Assembly: GCA_963734865.1 (NCBI GenBank)
Contig: CAVTIV010000016.1
Location: 62,001-126,000, forward strand
Length of the DNA: 64,000 nt
DNA from: CBDCUW01 sp963734865
Lineage (GTDB): Bacteria > Planctomycetota > Planctomycetia > Pirellulales > Pirellulaceae
Direction: 5' to 3'
In this document: piece after piece, positions 37,385 through 47,237 of the stretch
Layout: every line of letters starts with the position of its first letter
Position numbering within the stretch: position 1 is the first letter of the stretch
The notes under the pieces: generated by a model
Told to the model about the DNA's origin: nothing
What the model saw: only the letters and a program-made list of their open reading frames with translations
Database searches by the model: none
Translations under genes and position numbers: made by a program

Positions 37385-40300
37385 ATGATGCTTTCCACCT
37401 CACCACGAACTCTTGTGTCGGTCCTCGTTGTTGCGACCCTCGGCAGCTGTTTCCTTTGCCCTGCCCAAGGTCAGCAACAGCCGACGTCGGATCCGGCGCA
37501 ATTGGCTGGCCTTCACGGCGGCCTCATCGTGCAACTGGGTGCTGGCGATACGCACGCAGCGGCTCAACTCAGCCTATCCGGACGCTACCTGATCCACGTC
37601 TTGGATCCCGATGGCCAGAAGATCAAGTCCGCGCAATCGCAATTGCGAACCGACGGCTACTACGGGTTGGCTTCGGCCGAACAGGTAATGGATGTCAAGC
37701 ATCTGCCGTATGCCGAGAATCTCGTCAATCTGATTGTCATCCAGTCCTACACGGTGCCCATGAAGGAATTGATGCGCGTACTCACGCCTGGTGGGTCTTT
37801 GGTGGTTGAAAACGTGGATCTGCTGGACGAGTCGAAACTGAAAGCGGCCGGATTCGAATCGATCGGGGCGAGCGACGACAAGCTCATCGCGCATAAGCCT
37901 TGGCCGGACGAGATGGACGTCTGGTCGCACCCGCGTCATGCGGCCGACGGAAACGCGGTATCGCTCGACACCATGGTTGGCCCTCCGGCGCGAGTGCGTT
38001 GGATTGCGGCGGCAACCAGCGAAGTCGAAGGATTGGTCACGGCCGGTGGTCGAAATTTTTACGGCGGAATCTTGGCTCGTGATAGTTTCAACGGGCTGCG
38101 ACTGTGGCATCGCGCGTTGAGCAAAAAGGGGGCAATCAATGAGGACGAATTCCAGCTTCCCAAGCTCGCCGGGGAGGGGTCACGTCCGATCGCCTCGGAT
38201 CGCTTGTTGTTTGCCATCCTGCAAGATCGTCCGGTGGCACTGAACGCGGCAACGGGCGAGGTCGTTGTCGAATTGGGCGACATGAAAAACCCCAAGTCAA
38301 TCATCTTTGACGGTGTTCGCGTGATCGCGGCTGATGACCGATCGATTGCCGCCTTCGATGTCGAATCGGGTCATGAACTCTGGAACGTCGCGTCGGCTGA
38401 ACCGCGAAACATCGTTGCCGATGGTAATGTTGTCGCACTGATTCAAGGTTTGATTCGCCGTGGTGAGCCGGCCGAGGTCGTAGTGTTGAGTGCCGAAACG
38501 GGCGACCTGAAATGGAATCGTCAGGACTATCCCTGGTTAGCTTTGACGACCCGCACCGTCCTGGCGGAAGGGATGCTGGTGTTTGAAGAATCATCGCTCA
38601 GTGACCATGACGCGGGGAACGCCATTCATGTCGTTTCCGCCGATACCGGTACACATCAATGGTCAAAAGCGTATCCCCCTGCGATGAATCACGCTCGTCA
38701 GGCGCGGGCGATGTTTTCGGGGGGTGACCTGTGGATTTTGCACGGCGGGAAAGTGAACACCGACGACGAAAAAAACCGCCAACGTGAACCGGCGGAAATC
38801 TCCGCGCTCGATCCACGCACGGGCGAAACCCGTCGCACCTATCCCGCCGGACTGGCACACTGTTTCCCGCCCGTCGCGACCCCAAATTTCATGTTCGCCG
38901 GTGAGTTGGACATGACCAACTTGAGTTCCGGTGAAGTGATCGCCAACCGCATCACCAAGGCAAACTGCTCGCGTGAAAGTGGCTGGGTACCCGCCAACGG
39001 TCTGGTCTACACAACGCCCAAACACTGCACCTGCTGGCCCATGTTGCGAGGCTTCGTGGCGATGGCGCCGGCATCCGAGAGTCCATCGTATGCGGCAAAC
39101 CTGCCACCCGAGCAGATCGAATTTGTACTTGAAAAAGGACCAGCCGACGTCGATCCCCAGGCCCTGGGCACCAACGCCGACGATTGGCCACTGTACCGTC
39201 ATGACCGATGGCGCAGCGGCAGTTCAACCGCCGCGGGTCCTGCCGCATTGAACATGAATTGGACCACTGCATTGCAGGCCGACAATCAGGCTCAAGCAAA
39301 CATGGCTGGCCCGATCCTGCATGACTGGAACGAAAACCCCGTGGTCAAGGGTCCGCTCAGCGCGCCGACAATCGCCGGGGGAGTTGCTTACGTCACACGA
39401 CCCAACGCCCACGAGTTGATCGCCATCGATACCTCCTCGGGCGAGATCCGCTGGAGGTTCACGGCCAATGGCCGGCTCGATACACCGCCGGCGATTTACC
39501 GCGGCCTGTGCTTGTTCGGATCTGCCGCCGGCTGGGTCTATGCGCTGCGTGCCGATAATGGGGAAGTCGTCTGGCGACTGCGTGCGGCGCCCACCGACGA
39601 GCGGATCGTGGCCTACGGGCAAATCGAATCACCATGGCCTGTTCCCGGTGCCGTGTTGGTAATGGACGATGTCGCCTACTTTGCCGCTGGACGCCAACCC
39701 TTGGCCGACGGCGGCATCCTGGTCTTCGCAGTGAACCCGCTGACCGGACAGCGGCATTGGGTTCAACGGATCGACAGTGTTCCGCAAAAGGGTTTTTATG
39801 AAAACTCGGGTCTCGAATTTGATCCCTTCGACATTCTGCATGCCGAGGGAGATGGCCTGGCGATGTCGCGTTGGGTGTTGTCGCCCGATGGGAAAAACAT
39901 CGATGTCGACAAGTGGAACGCGTTTGCTAAGTTAAACACGGGTGCCGGTGAAGTCTGGATTCCGCGTGGTTCGTGGACTTATGGTGCTCGCCACCAACAT
40001 CGTTTTGCGGGCGAAGCACCGCGCCGGCCGCTGGCTGTGTTTCGCGATCACGACGCTTACAGCTCGCTCGATGGCAGCACGAACGTCTTTCGCCGCGAAT
40101 TCCATTTGGACAAGGGCGAAGAGTTCAATAGCAAGTGGATCACTGGCTGGGAGGCGGCATCAACGGCAAGAAATGGCGGCAAGCCCTATCGCAACTATCG
40201 AATCGCAACGAATGCACAGTGGACCCAGGATCCGTTCGCCGACCCCGACCAACCAGCGGGCCCCGACCAACCGGCAGGAAAGGAACCCGAGTACGGCACG

Positions 40301-40516
40301 CAACTGCACAACGACATTCACGCCATGGCGCTAGCGGGCGACGGCAAGTTGTACGTCGTGCATCGCGATGGCAGGCTCAAAGTGATCTCCACCGAGACCG
40401 GATATGTGATCAGCGAGACGATGGTTCCCCCGCCTGCCTGGGACGGACTCGCAATCGCTGATGAACAGCTATTCCTCACGACACAAACGGGACAAGTCGT
40501 CTGCCTGGGTCAATGA
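37385..40516 (+). CDS. exported methyltransferase-fold / PQQ beta-propeller fusion protein
   Basis: 1043 residues from ATG 37385 (MMLSTSPRTLVSVLVVATLG, signal peptide); the ORF is open further upstream but that stretch is not signal-like. Residues about 40-180 look like a class I methyltransferase fold (GGLIVQLGAGDTHAAAQLSL, HVLDPDGQKI, LMRVLTPGGSLVVENV) with a degenerate SAM loop. From about 185 to the end are repeated PQQ-type propeller blades (ALNAATGEVVVELGD, AIDTSSGEIRWRF, ALRADNGEVVWRL, VISTETGYVISE). The propeller resembles BamB or quinoprotein enzymes. An exported methyltransferase is odd, so the first domain is more likely a binding module. The flavodoxin-like gene follows after 10 bases. 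Confidence 0.88.
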   Translation: MMLSTSPRTLVSVLVVATLGSCFLCPAQGQQQPTSDPAQLAGLHGGLIVQLGAGDTHAAAQLSLSGRYLIHVLDPDGQKIKSAQSQLRTDGYYGLASAEQVMDVKHLPYAENLVNLIVIQSYTVPMKELMRVLTPGGSLVVENVDLLDESKLKAAGFESIGASDDKLIAHKPWPDEMDVWSHPRHAADGNAVSLDTMVGPPARVRWIAAATSEVEGLVTAGGRNFYGGILARDSFNGLRLWHRALSKKGAINEDEFQLPKLAGEGSRPIASDRLLFAILQDRPVALNAATGEVVVELGDMKNPKSIIFDGVRVIAADDRSIAAFDVESGHELWNVASAEPRNIVADGNVVALIQGLIRRGEPAEVVVLSAETGDLKWNRQDYPWLALTTRTVLAEGMLVFEESSLSDHDAGNAIHVVSADTGTHQWSKAYPPAMNHARQARAMFSGGDLWILHGGKVNTDDEKNRQREPAEISALDPRTGETRRTYPAGLAHCFPPVATPNFMFAGELDMTNLSSGEVIANRITKANCSRESGWVPANGLVYTTPKHCTCWPMLRGFVAMAPASESPSYAANLPPEQIEFVLEKGPADVDPQALGTNADDWPLYRHDRWRSGSSTAAGPAALNMNWTTALQADNQAQANMAGPILHDWNENPVVKGPLSAPTIAGGVAYVTRPNAHELIAIDTSSGEIRWRFTANGRLDTPPAIYRGLCLFGSAAGWVYALRADNGEVVWRLRAAPTDERIVAYGQIESPWPVPGAVLVMDDVAYFAAGRQPLADGGILVFAVNPLTGQRHWVQRIDSVPQKGFYENSGLEFDPFDILHAEGDGLAMSRWVLSPDGKNIDVDKWNAFAKLNTGAGEVWIPRGSWTYGARHQHRFAGEAPRRPLAVFRDHDAYSSLDGSTNVFRREFHLDKGEEFNSKWITGWEAASTARNGGKPYRNYRIATNAQWTQDPFADPDQPAGPDQPAGKEPEYGTQLHNDIHAMALAGDGKLYVVHRDGRLKVISTETGYVISETMVPPPAWDGLAIADEQLFLTTQTGQVVCLGQ

Positions 40517-40526
40517 GATTGCACCG

Positions 40527-41000
40527 ATGACACATCACGCGTTGGTACTGTGCAAATCGGTGCACCATGAAAACACGCGACGCGTTGCCGATCGAATCGC
40601 GGCGGTGCTGCAGGCAACCGTCGTTGACCCGGACGACGCATTGCTGCCCACCGCAGGCGAACTCAGCTTGATTGGCTTCGGTTCCGGGATCTACTACGGA
40701 CGCTTTCACAAATCGATTCGTGATTGGTTAAAGCACATTCCGCCAAATGCCGGCATCGGACATCGCGCCTTCGTGTTCTCCACATCCGGTCTACCCTTTC
40801 TCTCCTGGCTGTACCACCGCCCGCTGAGACATGCACTGCAAAGCAAAGGATTTGAAGTCGTGGGCGAGTTCTCCTGTCGCGGCTACGACACGTTCGGCCC
40901 CCTGTGGCTGATCGGTGGTCTGAACCGCAAGCATCCCAACGAACAGGACCTGCTTCACGCCGACCGATTCGCAGTACAGCTGAAAAGTCCCCGCCCCTGA
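40527..41000 (+). CDS. flavodoxin-family protein
   Basis: 157 residues from ATG 40527; an earlier in-frame ATG at 40461 overlaps the upstream gene by 56 bases and is less likely. Flavodoxin fold with FMN-loop-like start (ALVLCKSVHHENTRRVADRI), then GELSLIGFGSGIYYGRFHKS, AFVFSTSGLPF and GFEVVGEFSCRGYDTFGPLW (the last resembling the flavodoxin domain of MenG/EtfA-like oxidoreductases). The classical TGNTE phosphate loop is replaced, so FMN binding is not certain. Probably a cytosolic electron carrier; it starts 10 bases after the propeller-fusion gene. Confidence 0.8.
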   Translation: MTHHALVLCKSVHHENTRRVADRIAAVLQATVVDPDDALLPTAGELSLIGFGSGIYYGRFHKSIRDWLKHIPPNAGIGHRAFVFSTSGLPFLSWLYHRPLRHALQSKGFEVVGEFSCRGYDTFGPLWLIGGLNRKHPNEQDLLHADRFAVQLKSPRP

Positions 41001-41015
41001 CACCACAGTCTGCAG

Positions 41016-41228
41016 TTAATCCGTTTCGGCTGCGTCGCTCGTGACATCTTGCTCAAGATCCACATTTGGGTCTGGATGAGTCGCATCGTACTCCTCCATC
41101 AACATCGATGGGCAAACTTCTTGCTCACCACACTGCGTGCAGACAAGGCGAACAAGATCCGCTCCGCCAATCCTCAGTTCCTCCTGTTCACACAACTCGT
41201 ACAGTTTTTTCAGATGGACGCAGCTCAT
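41016..41228 (-). CDS. small zinc-ribbon-like protein
   Basis: 70 residues. It starts MSCVHLKKLYELCEQEELRI and contains LVCTQCGEQEVCPSML, a CXXC and a downstream Cys that may bind zinc, then an acidic tail. It looks like a conserved small planctomycete protein, but the evidence is sequence character only. It sits between convergent genes, just after the flavodoxin-like gene and before tgt. Confidence 0.7.
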   Translation of the reverse strand: MSCVHLKKLYELCEQEELRIGGADLVRLVCTQCGEQEVCPSMLMEEYDATHPDPNVDLEQDVTSDAAETD

Positions 41229-41348
41229 TGTCTAACTCCCTTGTCGGTTGCTGTTGACACGTTCAGTCTACCGCGTGCTGACGGTTCACGTGAGGTGATC
41301 GTTGTTGGTGGGAACGGTCTTCTGACTTGCGGTACGAGCGCCGAAGGC

Positions 41349-42465
41349 TCAGGTCGGGCGCAGCCAACCTGCCTTCTTCTCCGCCAGGTATGCCACGAAT
41401 CGGTCTTCTTCGATCGCCTGCCTCGCACCGACCATGATCCGCTGATAGTACGTCAGGTTGTGGATCGACAGCAGGATCGGGCCCAACATCTCGCCAGCGA
41501 CGAACAGGTGCCGCAGATAACCGCGGCTGTGGCGACAAGCCAGACAGGGGCACTGGTCCTCCAGCGGCCGTCTGTCGTCGCGGTGAACGGCGTTTCGCAG
41601 CTTCAGGGGCCCGCGATCGGTGAACGCCAGTCCGTTGCGGCCGTTGCGCGTCGGCATCACACAATCGAACAAGTCAATTCCGCGGGCGACACTTTCCAGC
41701 AGATCGATGGGCCGGCCCACACCCATCAGGTACCGCGGCTTGTTTTCGGGCAGTGCCGGACAGGTCGCCGCGGTGATTCGATACATTTCGGACGGTTCTT
41801 CGCCGACGCTCAGGCCGCCCACGGCGAAGCCGGCAAAGTCCATCGAGGCGAGTTCGCCGGCGCATTGAACTCGCAGCTCGGGATCAAGTCCACCTTGGAC
41901 GATCGCGAAGATCGCCTGGTCATCGCGTGAGGCGCACTCCAAGCACCGCCGCGCCCACCTTACGCTGCGCACGGTGGCATCGATCACCGCCTCGGCCGAC
42001 GCGGGCAAAGCAATGACGTGATCCAACACCATCGCAACGTCGCTGCCCAGTGCCTCTTGGATTTCGATCGAATGCTCAGGCGTCAGGCGAATGACCGCGC
42101 CGTCCATGTGGCTGTCGAAACGTGGCGGCCTGTTCACTGACCTCGTTGATCGCCTGCAAACTAAACACCTGAAACCCACCACTGTCGGTCAGGATCGGAC
42201 CTTCCCAGCCCGACATCGCATGCAGCCCACCGAGTCGCCGCACCGTTTCGTGCCCTGGCCGCAATGCCAGATGATAGGTATTGCCCAGGATCATTTCGGC
42301 CCCCGTTGCGGCGACCTGATCGATCGAGACACCTTTGACCGTGCCCTGCGTGCCCACCGGCATGAATCCCGGCGTTTGCACCGAGCCGTGAGGCGTCAAA
42401 AAAAGACCGCGACGCGCCGAACTGGTCGCGTCGCGGTGAGAGACTTGAAAGTCGAATCGGCTCAT
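41349..42465 (-). CDS. tgt: queuine tRNA-ribosyltransferase, frameshifted
   Basis: About 370 residues after repair, the usual length. Exchanges guanine 34 of tRNAs for preQ1. N-terminus FDFQVSHRDATSSARRGLFL, VKGVSIDQVAATGAEMILGN, ILTDSGGFQVFSL. The frame breaks at 42118-42120 (TTTCGA, one T too many) between EQAATF and DSHMDGAVIRLTPE. The catalytic part follows: GLDPELRVQCAGELASMDFA, YLMGVGRP, GIDLFDCVMPTRNGRNGLAF (nucleophile Asp), and zinc ligands in CPCLACRHSRGYLRHLF. The ATG at complement 42465 is chosen since it starts the conserved SRFDFQV. It probably follows no partner gene; the alpha-CTD gene lies upstream. Confidence 0.93.
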
Positions 42466-42515
42466 AGGACAAAACGCGTCTCCACCTCGCGCAGAGCGAG
42501 CTGGCAACGATCGTC

Positions 42516-43847
42516 TCAGTCGCCTCGCATCTTCAATCCGAGGTCGGCCAACTTTTCACGCACCTCGTTCAGACTGGTGACACCGAAGTTCTTGCACTCC
42601 AGCATGTCATCGCCGGTTTTGCGGATCAGCTCGCCGATCGAATTGAGCTGCAGCCGCGCCATGCATTTGCGAGCACGGACCGAAAGGTTCAGGTCCGAAA
42701 TCGGACGATCCAGCAACGCCTGTTCATCGGGCGACATGTGGCTGGTATCGATCGGTGGATCGCTGCTCTTCTTTTCATGAGCGAATTGGCCAAGCGAGAG
42801 TCCTTTGCTGGTCAGCATCTCGCGGATTTCGTACAGGCTGGTTTCGCCAAAGTTCTTGCTGCTAAGCAGTTCCGCTTCGCTGGTTCGCGTCAAGTCACCG
42901 ATCGTTTCGATCCCCATCTTGTGCAGACAGTTTCGGCTCCGAACGCTGAGCTCAAAGTTGGTGACCGGCATGTTCAACGTTTGAGCCAAACGATCGTTGC
43001 GACGCTGAGCCTCTTCGTCGTACAGCATGTTGCCGTTGGCCGAGGCGTCCTTCATGTACAACAACGTCTGCGGGTGATCGGGATGGCAATCCAGAATCCG
43101 CTTGTAACACAACTGGGCTTTGTCGTATTGGTTGTGGTCTTCGTAGATCAATCCCAAGTTGATCAGCGCTCCCAGGCCGGTGGGAAATGCCTTGGCGGCT
43201 TGTTCATACAGCGCCAGACTTTCCTCGTCTCTGCCCATTCGATCGTATTCCAACGCCAATCCGAACAATGCACCGGCGTGGTTTTCGTCCGTTTGCACGG
43301 CTCGTTGATAGAAATTGATCGCTTCTTCGATTCGGCCACCGACCGCGGCAATCGTGGCTGCCCGCTGGTACATGTAATCGGCGGTCTGCTCGGCGGGCCC
43401 AAAGATGTTATCCAGGATTGCCAACGCTTCCTCGACACGACCGGCGTATCGATGCGCCTCAGCGATCCCGATCTTGCACTGGTCTTCGTTGTAGCCGGAC
43501 TTCTGGGCTTGCTCGTAGGCCCCGATCGCGTCTTCGTAGCGGCCGAGCTCGAACAGACAACGTGCTTGATAAAACAATGCCAGTGCACTGCCATCCGCAC
43601 ATTGCAACGTTTCCAGCGACTCTTTGAACTTACCCAGCACAAACTGGCAGACACCCATCTTGGTCTTGCCGGCCGGGCTTAACGACTCGTCGCCTTCCAT
43701 TTCGGCAACGGCGTCTCGCAACTCACCAAAATGTCCGTAGTTCTCGGCGATCGCCGTGCGGATTGACCCCACATCGGCAGGGCCGAAGGAATTGTTTGAA
43801 AGAACCATGTCCTTCAAGTCGAGCACATCGAGTTCGACTTCACTCAT
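42516..43847 (-). CDS. TPR protein with two RNA polymerase alpha C-terminal-domain repeats
   Basis: 443 residues from ATG 43847 (MSEVELDVLDLKDMVL). Residues about 30-310 contain TPR-type repeats (for example AGALFGLALEYDRMGRDEES, GALINLGLIYEDHNQYDKAQ). Then two tandem alpha-CTD-like domains: FELSVRSRNCLHKMGIETIG with LLSSKNFGETSLYEIREMLT, and DLNLSVRARKCMARLQLNSI with NFGVTSLNEVREKL. The first keeps the DNA-contact Arg and Asn of E. coli alpha R265/N268; the second keeps only Arg. It is not RpoA: no N-terminal assembly domain. It may bind UP-element-like DNA or nucleic acid. This architecture is seen in planctomycetes. Confidence 0.9.
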   Translation of the reverse strand: MSEVELDVLDLKDMVLSNNSFGPADVGSIRTAIAENYGHFGELRDAVAEMEGDESLSPAGKTKMGVCQFVLGKFKESLETLQCADGSALALFYQARCLFELGRYEDAIGAYEQAQKSGYNEDQCKIGIAEAHRYAGRVEEALAILDNIFGPAEQTADYMYQRAATIAAVGGRIEEAINFYQRAVQTDENHAGALFGLALEYDRMGRDEESLALYEQAAKAFPTGLGALINLGLIYEDHNQYDKAQLCYKRILDCHPDHPQTLLYMKDASANGNMLYDEEAQRRNDRLAQTLNMPVTNFELSVRSRNCLHKMGIETIGDLTRTSEAELLSSKNFGETSLYEIREMLTSKGLSLGQFAHEKKSSDPPIDTSHMSPDEQALLDRPISDLNLSVRARKCMARLQLNSIGELIRKTGDDMLECKNFGVTSLNEVREKLADLGLKMRGD

Positions 43848-43955
43848 CGAGACGATTCTCCCGCCCACAAGGGGCTTGTCTAGAGTCGGAGTTGGGCGAG
43901 GATTCTGGATTCGCCGATCTCGGATCGACGCTCGCCAAACAAGGTGATACGAAAA

Positions 43956-44029
43956 AGCCAGCGGTGGGATTTGAACCCACAACCTCCGCATTACGAATGC
44001 GATGCTCTGCCAATTGAAGCTACGCTGGC
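43956..44029 (-). tRNA. tRNA-Thr (anticodon CGU)
   Basis: 74 bases. Acceptor GCCAGCG/CGCTGGC; D arm GCTT...GAGC with AATTGGC loop; anticodon stem TCGCA/TGCGG and loop TTCGTAA giving anticodon CGT for codon ACG; variable loop AGGTT; T arm GTGGG-TTCAAAT-CCCAC. The CCA tail is not encoded: the sequence after the acceptor is TTTTTC, which may also serve as a terminator. It is isolated from other tRNAs. Confidence 0.95.
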
Positions 44030-44161
44030 GGATATCGCGAGGTTCTAATCCGGCATGAAACCGCCGTGCCAAAACAGTCGCTTGAACCAAGAAAATATGT
44101 ATTCCCTATGAATATCGTCAAGAGGCGCTCGCTTGGGAAGGCCGGTTGAAGGTAGATCGTC

Positions 44162-47100
44162 TCACAAACTGGGGGCCAATAGCTCGGAAATGGCCGCTTT
44201 CATCTGCTCGACCGTCTGAGAGCCGCCCCCCACATACAATCGGGCGACCTTGCCATCTTTGCCGACAATCACCAATTGCGGGATCGCACGCGCCTGATAA
44301 CGCTGGGCGGCGACTCCGTCGATATCCAGTGCGACGGTCACATTCATCCGATGCCGCTCGAGCACCGAACGGACGTGGTCGGCCGATTCTTCGAGATTGA
44401 CCGAGACGAGTCGCACCTGGGTCGGATCGAATTCTGCGATCGCCTCTTCTACCAGCGGCATCGTCTGCATGCAGGGGCGCACCAGGTCGCCCAAAAATCG
44501 AGAACCACAATCTGGCCCTTGCACTCCGACAGCACAAAACGCTCGCCCTCTAGCAAATCGAGCCTGATCTCGGGTGCGTCCTGGCCGATCAATGGCGACT
44601 CGGCACCGATCTCGGAGCCACCAGGAAGGTCTTGGGCCATCAGCGGCTCGACGGCCGACTGCAGCTGCCATTGGTTGTATGGCAAGACCGACACCGCATC
44701 ACGGATTCCCTTGCCAAACAACAACTGATCAATCTCGTCGAGATCGAAATGACATTGTCCCAATACCTCGCTGGTTCCCGAAATCATGTTCGCATCCACA
44801 CGCTGCGGATTGAACGTCACCCGTTTACCGTCTCGCTTGAGCACTTGTGCCAAGTCGTCGAACAAAGTGGCAACTTCCGCGGGCTGATCCTGCTTGGCTG
44901 CTGCCGGATCGGCCAGCAGCTCTTCGGGATGGAACCAAATGATCTGCGCAATCCGATCACGAGGGATGTCAATCACTTCGAGTTGCAGTTCGACGCGGAT
45001 CGTTTCGTCATTGAGTTCGATCAACCGACAGCGCAGGAAGTCACCATTTCGAGAACAGAGCAAATGAGTCGGCGGCGACGATTTTTGCAACCGCGGCAAG
45101 GTCAACAGTCGCTCTTTCTTGGCCTCTTTCAAACTGGGGGGTGATGCGTTTGGCACCAATTCCACCGCCTTGATTTTGACATGTGGCACAAACGTGTCAT
45201 CGGCGACCGCCGTCGTGATGTACACACCGCGCTCGTCAATCGAATCGATCCTGCAAGGAATCACATCGCCGGTGCGGATGTGCAGCTTGTTGCCCACCGG
45301 CTGGACCGGTTTGGCGGCAGGTTCGTTGTCGACTCTTTGTAAAAACAATTCGCCAAAATTCAGTCCGCGCCGTTGCTGTTGCAGACGACGTTGCTGCATC
45401 TGAATCGCCTGTTGGGACGTCCTTTGGGCAGCCGCACTGACCACCGGAGGTGGGTCGCGATAAACGATGCGCCCATTCGCGTTCTTCTTCAACGGACTGC
45501 TGTTCAGGCAGCCGAACGGTTGCCAACGTAAGCAGGAGACGCCGCCATCCTGGCCGGGCGCGGATTCTTGTTCCTCCGCCGGTAGCAAGCGCCCGGTCAA
45601 TTTGTGTTGTCCGAGTTCCAGTCGACCGCTGCGTCCGACCTTATCGGGCGGGGGGACAATCGGGTCGCGACGCATCACGACCACGGTCCGCACCAAATCC
45701 CCGGGCACTCCGACCGGCTCGCGGAACTGGTCGTTGCGAACGACCCACCGACCCGCCGCGATCGACTCGATTTCTCCCGATACTCGCGTGCCATCGTGCA
45801 GGAAAAGGGCAGACGTCGCCTGCTTCGCAGGGCCTTTGGAGGCGGTGACCTTGATGCTGACAACGTCGTGCAGCGGCAGCGAAGTCGATGTCTCCTGCGA
45901 GCCGATGGTCAATTCATTGCTGTCGGCGTCGGATCGGATCGAGGTGCCCGAGACGCGAGTGCCGTCGGCCAACGAGACGCTGACATCACCGGTCGTGGTG
46001 GAGGTCGGAATGATGCCCGACCAGCGAGCAATTCGCAGTCGTTCGAGGCGAACATTGCCATGACGATTGATCAACCGGACGCCCCGACCCGGCTGGGGTT
46101 TTTGATGGTCGTTGCCCGCACCTTCGATCGAATCGGCTGCTGTGGCGATCGTGGCTAGCGGCGTGCCGTCGGGAAGGAACACCTGTAACCGCCCCTCGAT
46201 TTGATCGAGGTAGGCCAGCAAGCGAACGTTTTGCCTGTCGCTCAGCGACTGGACCTTGGCGACATCGGCGTCCGAGTCTTGCTCGCGAACCACCGCCAAA
46301 GTGTCCTCAAATGTCTCGAATCGCCAGCCGTCGGTGCGATCGTCACTTTCACTTTCGGCATCCACGGCAAGCGCGAATACAAAATTCGGCTTCTCCGACC
46401 AGGAGATCTCGAACTCGACCATCGCCAGATCGGGAACACCGAGGTTGCCATTGATCAACGCCTCGTCTTGGTCGGTCCACAGATGGGCACCGTCCTCTTG
46501 CCAGCCGCCCGCTTCCCCGTCGGCGGCTTTCCAATCTTGCAATCCCGCCAGGCTGGCGAAGACCAGCGTTGGGTTTTTTTCGATTCGGTACATGCGGCGA
46601 ATCGCTTCTGGCCGCACCGTCACATTTCCAAACAGCGACGAGTCGATCTCGATCCCCTCCGGTGCCCAACGGACCAGTTGGCCAGAAATCAGGTCACCGC
46701 TGGTCAATTCGAACGCAAACTCACCCGCCTGCACCATACGCTGTTCGGGAGCGGGAAAGCGGATCGACTTGATGGCATCGGTCAACACCTCAAACGGCTC
46801 GGTGAAGTCGATGCCCTGCCAGCGGATCACCTTGGGTGTTGTCGATTCACGTATCTCGCCGGCAATCGTGTTGCCATTGATCAGCGATATCGAGCCGACA
46901 AGTGTCTCGTCCACTGGCTCCGCAGCAACCGCCTCGGACCGGGGCACCTGCGAGGTTTGGGGGGCACCGTCGGCAACACCCGCCGCGTTGCCAAAGGCAG
47001 GCCCAATTCGCACCGCGCGAATCACTTTCGGAACGACAGCCGCATCGGCGGGTGCCTGAGCCGGCTTGGCGGGCTCCTGTGCCACTGGGGCCGGGGCGAC

Positions 47101-47232
47101 TGGGACCGGGGTCGGGGCGACTGGGACCGGGGTTGGGGCGACCCTCGGCGGTGGCTGGGCCTTCGCATTCTCGACCCACAGCGACGCTGCAAGCAGCGAG
47201 ACGACTAGCATGACGCATGAATAGACGGCCAT
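44162..47232 (-). CDS. exported protein with C-terminal thioredoxin-like domain, frameshifted
   Basis: About 1020 residues after repair, from ATG 47232 (MAVYSCVMLVVSLLAASLWV, signal peptide). A PVPVAPT-type linker follows, then repeated SH3/Sm-like beta modules (SISLINGNTIAGEIRE, ELTSGDLISGQLVRW, VSLADGTRVSGTSI and others). The last 130 residues are a TlpA/redoxin domain: IVVLDFWATWCAP then, after a missing base at 44474-44477, CMQTMPLVEEAIAEFDPTQV, and QLVIVGKDGKVARLYVGG. The CXXC is AP-type WCAPC, the redox-active pair. It is the last gene of the MoxR operon; the toroid protein precedes it by 5 bases. Likely periplasmic thiol-disulfide role. Confidence 0.8.
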
Positions 47233-47237
47233 CAATG

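Noticed and set aside
36979..37398. Minus-strand ORF of 139 codons in the region upstream of the PQQ fusion
   Set aside because: Composition is Arg/Pro/Cys mixed and resembles random ORFs in GC-rich DNA; no family resemblance.
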